This document shows positions 61,066-64,000 of a stretch of 64,000 bases of DNA, one piece after another. The translations under genes were made by a program, and so were the position numbers. The notes below the pieces were generated by a model. That model was not told the origin of the DNA, ran no database searches, and was given only the letters and a program-made list of their open reading frames with translations. The first letter of the stretch is position 1, and each line of letters begins with the position of its first letter. The DNA is from Antedon mediterranea (lineage: Eukaryota; Echinodermata; Crinoidea; Comatulida; Antedonidae), in assembly GCF_964355755.1 (NCBI RefSeq), contig NC_092678.1, positions 19,626,922 to 19,690,921 of the forward strand, given 5' to 3'.

Positions 61066-61754
61066 TTGAACTAAGAAAATAGAAACTGAAACCTAATAAG
61101 AAAAACAGCACATTTTTTATCAACTGTTACAAAGCGATACAATCAATGTATTGAAAGACAACAATACATTTTAATTATAGTTTCTATATAATACGTCGGT
61201 GTTTTTGAAGTTTTTTTAAATTTCAAATATAAAAAAAAACAACTTTTTTCCCAGGAAGGAAAATGCATTTCAATCGCTATAGATTACAGTAACCCATGTT
61301 GTAGAACGAAGATCGAGAGAAAATGTATGTTTTAACACTAGTAACAGTAAACCCTTATTACGCAGTGACCTCACGGAATCCACCAATGGTATATTTGTTA
61401 ATTTCATGTTACGTGCTATGCAATATTTTTTCCCATTTTAACGACTAGATCTTGTTGCACGGTCATCTTTCTGTTTAAAAAAAAGTGGTGTGTGCAACTG
61501 GGATGACTGATTTTTTGCACGACATGGTATCAATTACCGCCTCTTTTTTCTTTTTCTTTTTTTATTCTTTTTTCTAGTTTTTTCCTTTTTTTTTCTTTCC
61601 TCTTGTTTTTTCTTTTTTTTTTTCTTTTTCTGTTTGTCCGTTTGTTGCTATGGATGAAATTTGCGAAATAAAAGAAATTGAAAATCCGAGCGCCACATTT
61701 TCGTGACTATCGACAGTTCGATGTGAAAGCGATTGAATACTTGTTTGCTCGTGT
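61066..61754. other. Receptor 2 intron 3, T-rich
   Basis: A pyrimidine-rich tract (TTTTTCT repeats) lies at about 61540-61635. No exon is seen. Confidence 0.4.
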
Positions 61755-61950
61755 AAAGGGTCTTTCACACCTGTTCCGGCACGGTTCCGGTCCGGCGAAT
61801 CGAACATCAATGTTTCGTTTTCACCACGATCCACGCGGCTATGCGTCAATCGATATGCGCGTAGCCGCGTGAAAACGAAACATTGACGTTCGATTGGATT
61901 TTCCGGCGCCGGGACCGTAACCGTGCCGGAACAGGTGTGAATGACTCTTA
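61755..61950. mobile_element. Fully palindromic MITE
   Basis: The ends are AAGGGTCTTTCACACCTGTT and, inverted, AAGAGTCATTCACACCTGTT, continuing CCGGCACGG. The arms also share ATCAATGTTTCGTTTTCAC and CGCGGCTA. The whole 196-bp element can fold into one long hairpin. Confidence 0.78.
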
Positions 61951-61994
61951 AGGTGTGTTTAAGGCCAATTTACACATACGAGCGGTAACGGTAA

Positions 61995-62515
61995 TAGACT
62001 AGTCCAGATTTGAGAAAAATGAAATGATGTAGGCATTTCGTGTTAAAAGCGAATAAACATGTGTTTTAGGGTAATTTTGGGGTGCTGAATTCAAATTTGC
62101 TGTTTACTCGGCTCAATTTTTAGATCTTCACCCTTAAAATGTGAAAAACAAAATGGCCGTCATTTCAGACTTATTTTGGCTTATAACTTGACTTTTAAGT
62201 GACGTAGCAAGTTAAAAATGGTGTCTATACCTATGTTTGTGATAGTGAAGATTCCAACTATATTGTTATTAAAGTTGAAAATATTCTATTTCAGCCGCCA
62301 TGTTGAAATCCAAGATGGCCGCCATTTTAAACGTATTTTGGCTTATAACTTGACTTTTAATAACATTTAACATTAAGGGTGAAGATCTAAAAATTGAGCC
62401 GGGTAAACAGCAAATTTGAATTCAGCACCCCAAAATTACCCTAAAACACATGTTTATTCGCTTTTAACACGAAATGCCTACAGCATTTCATTTTTCTCAA
62501 ATCTGGACTAGTCTA
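61995..62515. mobile_element. 521-bp foldback element
   Basis: Arms of about 140 bp run 61995-62136 and 62376-62515. They start TAGACTAGTCCAGATTTGAG and share AACATGTGTTTTAGGGTAAT, GGTGCTGAATTCAAATTTGC and AGATCTTCACCCTTAA. The loop itself contains a repeated ATTTTGGCTTATAACTTGAC. Confidence 0.8.
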
Positions 62516-63261
62516 TATGATCATTTACACACAACGCGGAGCGATGGGCGGTTTCCGCTCAGGATAGATACAGATTCTATGTATAAAATGGCTTTTATTT
62601 GGAAAACAGAAGGCATTATTACAGGGGGCAGTCAGGGCCGATATAATAATTATATTTTACAATGCATTACAAAATGTCATTAAACAGGGCTAAATCGATA
62701 TTAAAAATGGCTTTTATAAAAAAAAACTTTTTGTATTTGGAGAACGTCTCAATTTAGTAGTTCAACTCATCAACAGTCATTGTGTGTATTTCATTCGCTA
62801 TCAACTTTCGGTTTTGGAGGTTAAATTAGTTTAGCCAATGCTTTCAAAATAATACAAATAATTTAGAAACAGAATTTTAATAATTTCGATAATCATTGCC
62901 ATTATTTCCACTACTTTGTAGGGCGAACTATTGCATTCGATAGCAGTATTATATTAACCTTGTGAATGCCAATCATTACATTGCAAATAGTATGATGACG
63001 TTGTTGTGTTATCTTAATACATCATTACGAAAGTATTATTGCTAGATGTAATTTTGAAGAGGGTTATTAATATATTACGGACAATTATTCTGGCCTTCTC
63101 TTCTGGTAATTACAACAGATAACAAACGTAAATAGTAGGCATAATGAATAGTCTAAACACAAATTAAATTGAACGAATGAAATAATCATAAAGTCACATT
63201 CACACACGCTATCGAAGTTTGGTTTTGAAAGAGCTAATGGAAGGCTACCTATATATACTGT
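62516..63261. other. Receptor 2 intron 3, continued
   Basis: From about 62595 to 62712 it carries one copy of the repeat described at 63764. Otherwise it is AT-rich with no exon. Confidence 0.4.
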
Positions 63262-63428
63262 AAAGAGCTCTGTCTGCACTATCAAACTTTATGTTTGAAT
63301 GTGATGTGCCCATATATGGACAGGATGACGTCATATCACTATCATATTTTGGTATATCACTACCATATTTAAGCACATGTACATCAACATTTTTTGTCAA
63401 ACTAGTTTGGTAGTGTAGAATTAAAGCT
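63262..63428 (+). mobile_element. MITE family 1 copy near the right edge
   Basis: The left end is AGAGCTCTGTCTGCACTATC. The right end is CAAACTAGTTTGGTAGTGTA. The interior has GTGATGTGCCCATATATGGA and the ATATCACTA.CATATTT repeats. Confidence 0.75.
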
Positions 63429-63763
63429 ACATTCATACTGAACCCAACTTATGTGGCCCGATAAAACAAAAACACGTGAAAATTGCTATAATTTGAAAAA
63501 AGAACTGTTTACTATTCAAAACTATTTCAGGATTTCTCAGGAACCATGTCAAAATAATTTTACTGCAGTCACTGCGGTAAACGATAACTGCGATAACCTA
63601 TGACTTTCAATGTTTAAACGATGCAATCAGTGTTACAAAAAAACTTGCTAAATCATTCCATAACCAGGTTAAAGTAAATCAAAGCGTAGTTACTGCAGTA
63701 TAATAAAGGTGACATGGTCTCTAATGGTAATTAAAAAAACGAAAATGAGATACCAAAATTGCA

Positions 63764-63990
63764 GCCAGGGCCGATATACGAATTATACTTTACAATGCAT
63801 TACAAAATGTCATCAAAATGGATAAAAATCGATATTAAAAAGTGATTAAAGAACAGAAGGCATTATACAGGGGGGCAGTCATGGCCAGTATACGAATTAT
63901 TAAAAAATGTCATTAAACCGGGCTAAAAAATCGATATTAAAAATTGATTAAAAACAGAGGCCATTATTGAAATACTTATCAATGCGCACT
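63764..63990 (+). repeat. Repeat units also found at 62595
   Basis: Two adjacent units share CAGTCAGGGCCGATATACGA-like, AATGCATTACAAAATGTCAT and AATCGATATTAAAAA blocks with the single unit at about 62595-62712. The second unit is shortened. The array may continue past the window. Confidence 0.6.
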
Positions 63991-64000
63991 TGGAGGGAAA

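Noticed and set aside
60917-64000. Exon 4 of receptor 2
   Set aside because: No segment encoding an FDxYF...W..EYW-type peptide in phase 1 with splice sites was found. It is probably beyond the right edge.

Overview
The window is eukaryotic, AT-rich DNA. It holds spliced genes with GT-AG introns, tRNA- and 5S-derived SINEs, LINE 3' ends, MITEs and a Ty3/gypsy element. The gene content (tandem metabotropic glutamate receptors, tandem METTL27-like methyltransferases) and the heavily over-represented octamer TAGGCCTA fit a marine invertebrate deuterostome, most likely an echinoderm. That placement is inference, not proof. | Layout. (1) 0.5-1.7 kb, minus strand: exons 2 and 1 of a diverged METTL27-like gene (copy D) that runs off the left edge. 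(2) 1.75-10.1 kb: a complete Ty3/gypsy retrotransposon. Its 842-bp LTRs look identical by eye, it has a 4-bp target duplication and open gag and pol, and it sits 95 bp upstream of the copy D start codon. (3) 10.4-17.8 kb: a transposon field with two long-inverted-repeat elements, a hAT-like element with an exact 8-bp target duplication, and a dispersed repeat. (4) 18.0-28.2 kb, minus strand: three near-identical, apparently intact five-exon METTL27-like genes (A, B, C). They are recent segmental duplicates that differ by private transposon insertions. (5) 28.2-32.4 kb: gene-free, with MITEs and a 37-bp minisatellite. (6) 33.0-42.9 kb, plus strand: a complete eight-exon metabotropic glutamate receptor gene, reconstructed at 868 codons. 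It includes a 78-bp exon and a 53-bp terminal exon that are easy to miss. (7) 43.8-44.4 kb: an inverted-repeat element with a 4 x 86-bp array in its loop. (8) 45.6 kb to the right edge, plus strand: a second receptor gene with the same exon sizes and phases. Three exons lie inside the window and the rest beyond it. Its introns are filled with transposons, including a 1.27-kb TA-flanked element and a possible Helitron end. | How the genes relate. The two receptors are tandem duplicates of a class C GPCR. Each has a signal peptide and Venus-flytrap domain. The complete one also has a nine-cysteine domain and seven helices. The methyltransferase cluster encodes small soluble SAM-dependent enzymes of unknown substrate, all carrying Cys where the family's motif I usually has Gly. 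I see no functional link between the two clusters. | Less usual items: a 5S rRNA-tRNA chimeric SINE; two tiny palindromes (24 and 26 bp), each flanked by 7-bp direct repeats; two MITE families with six or seven copies each; and transposon presence/absence differences that record the history of the gene duplications.
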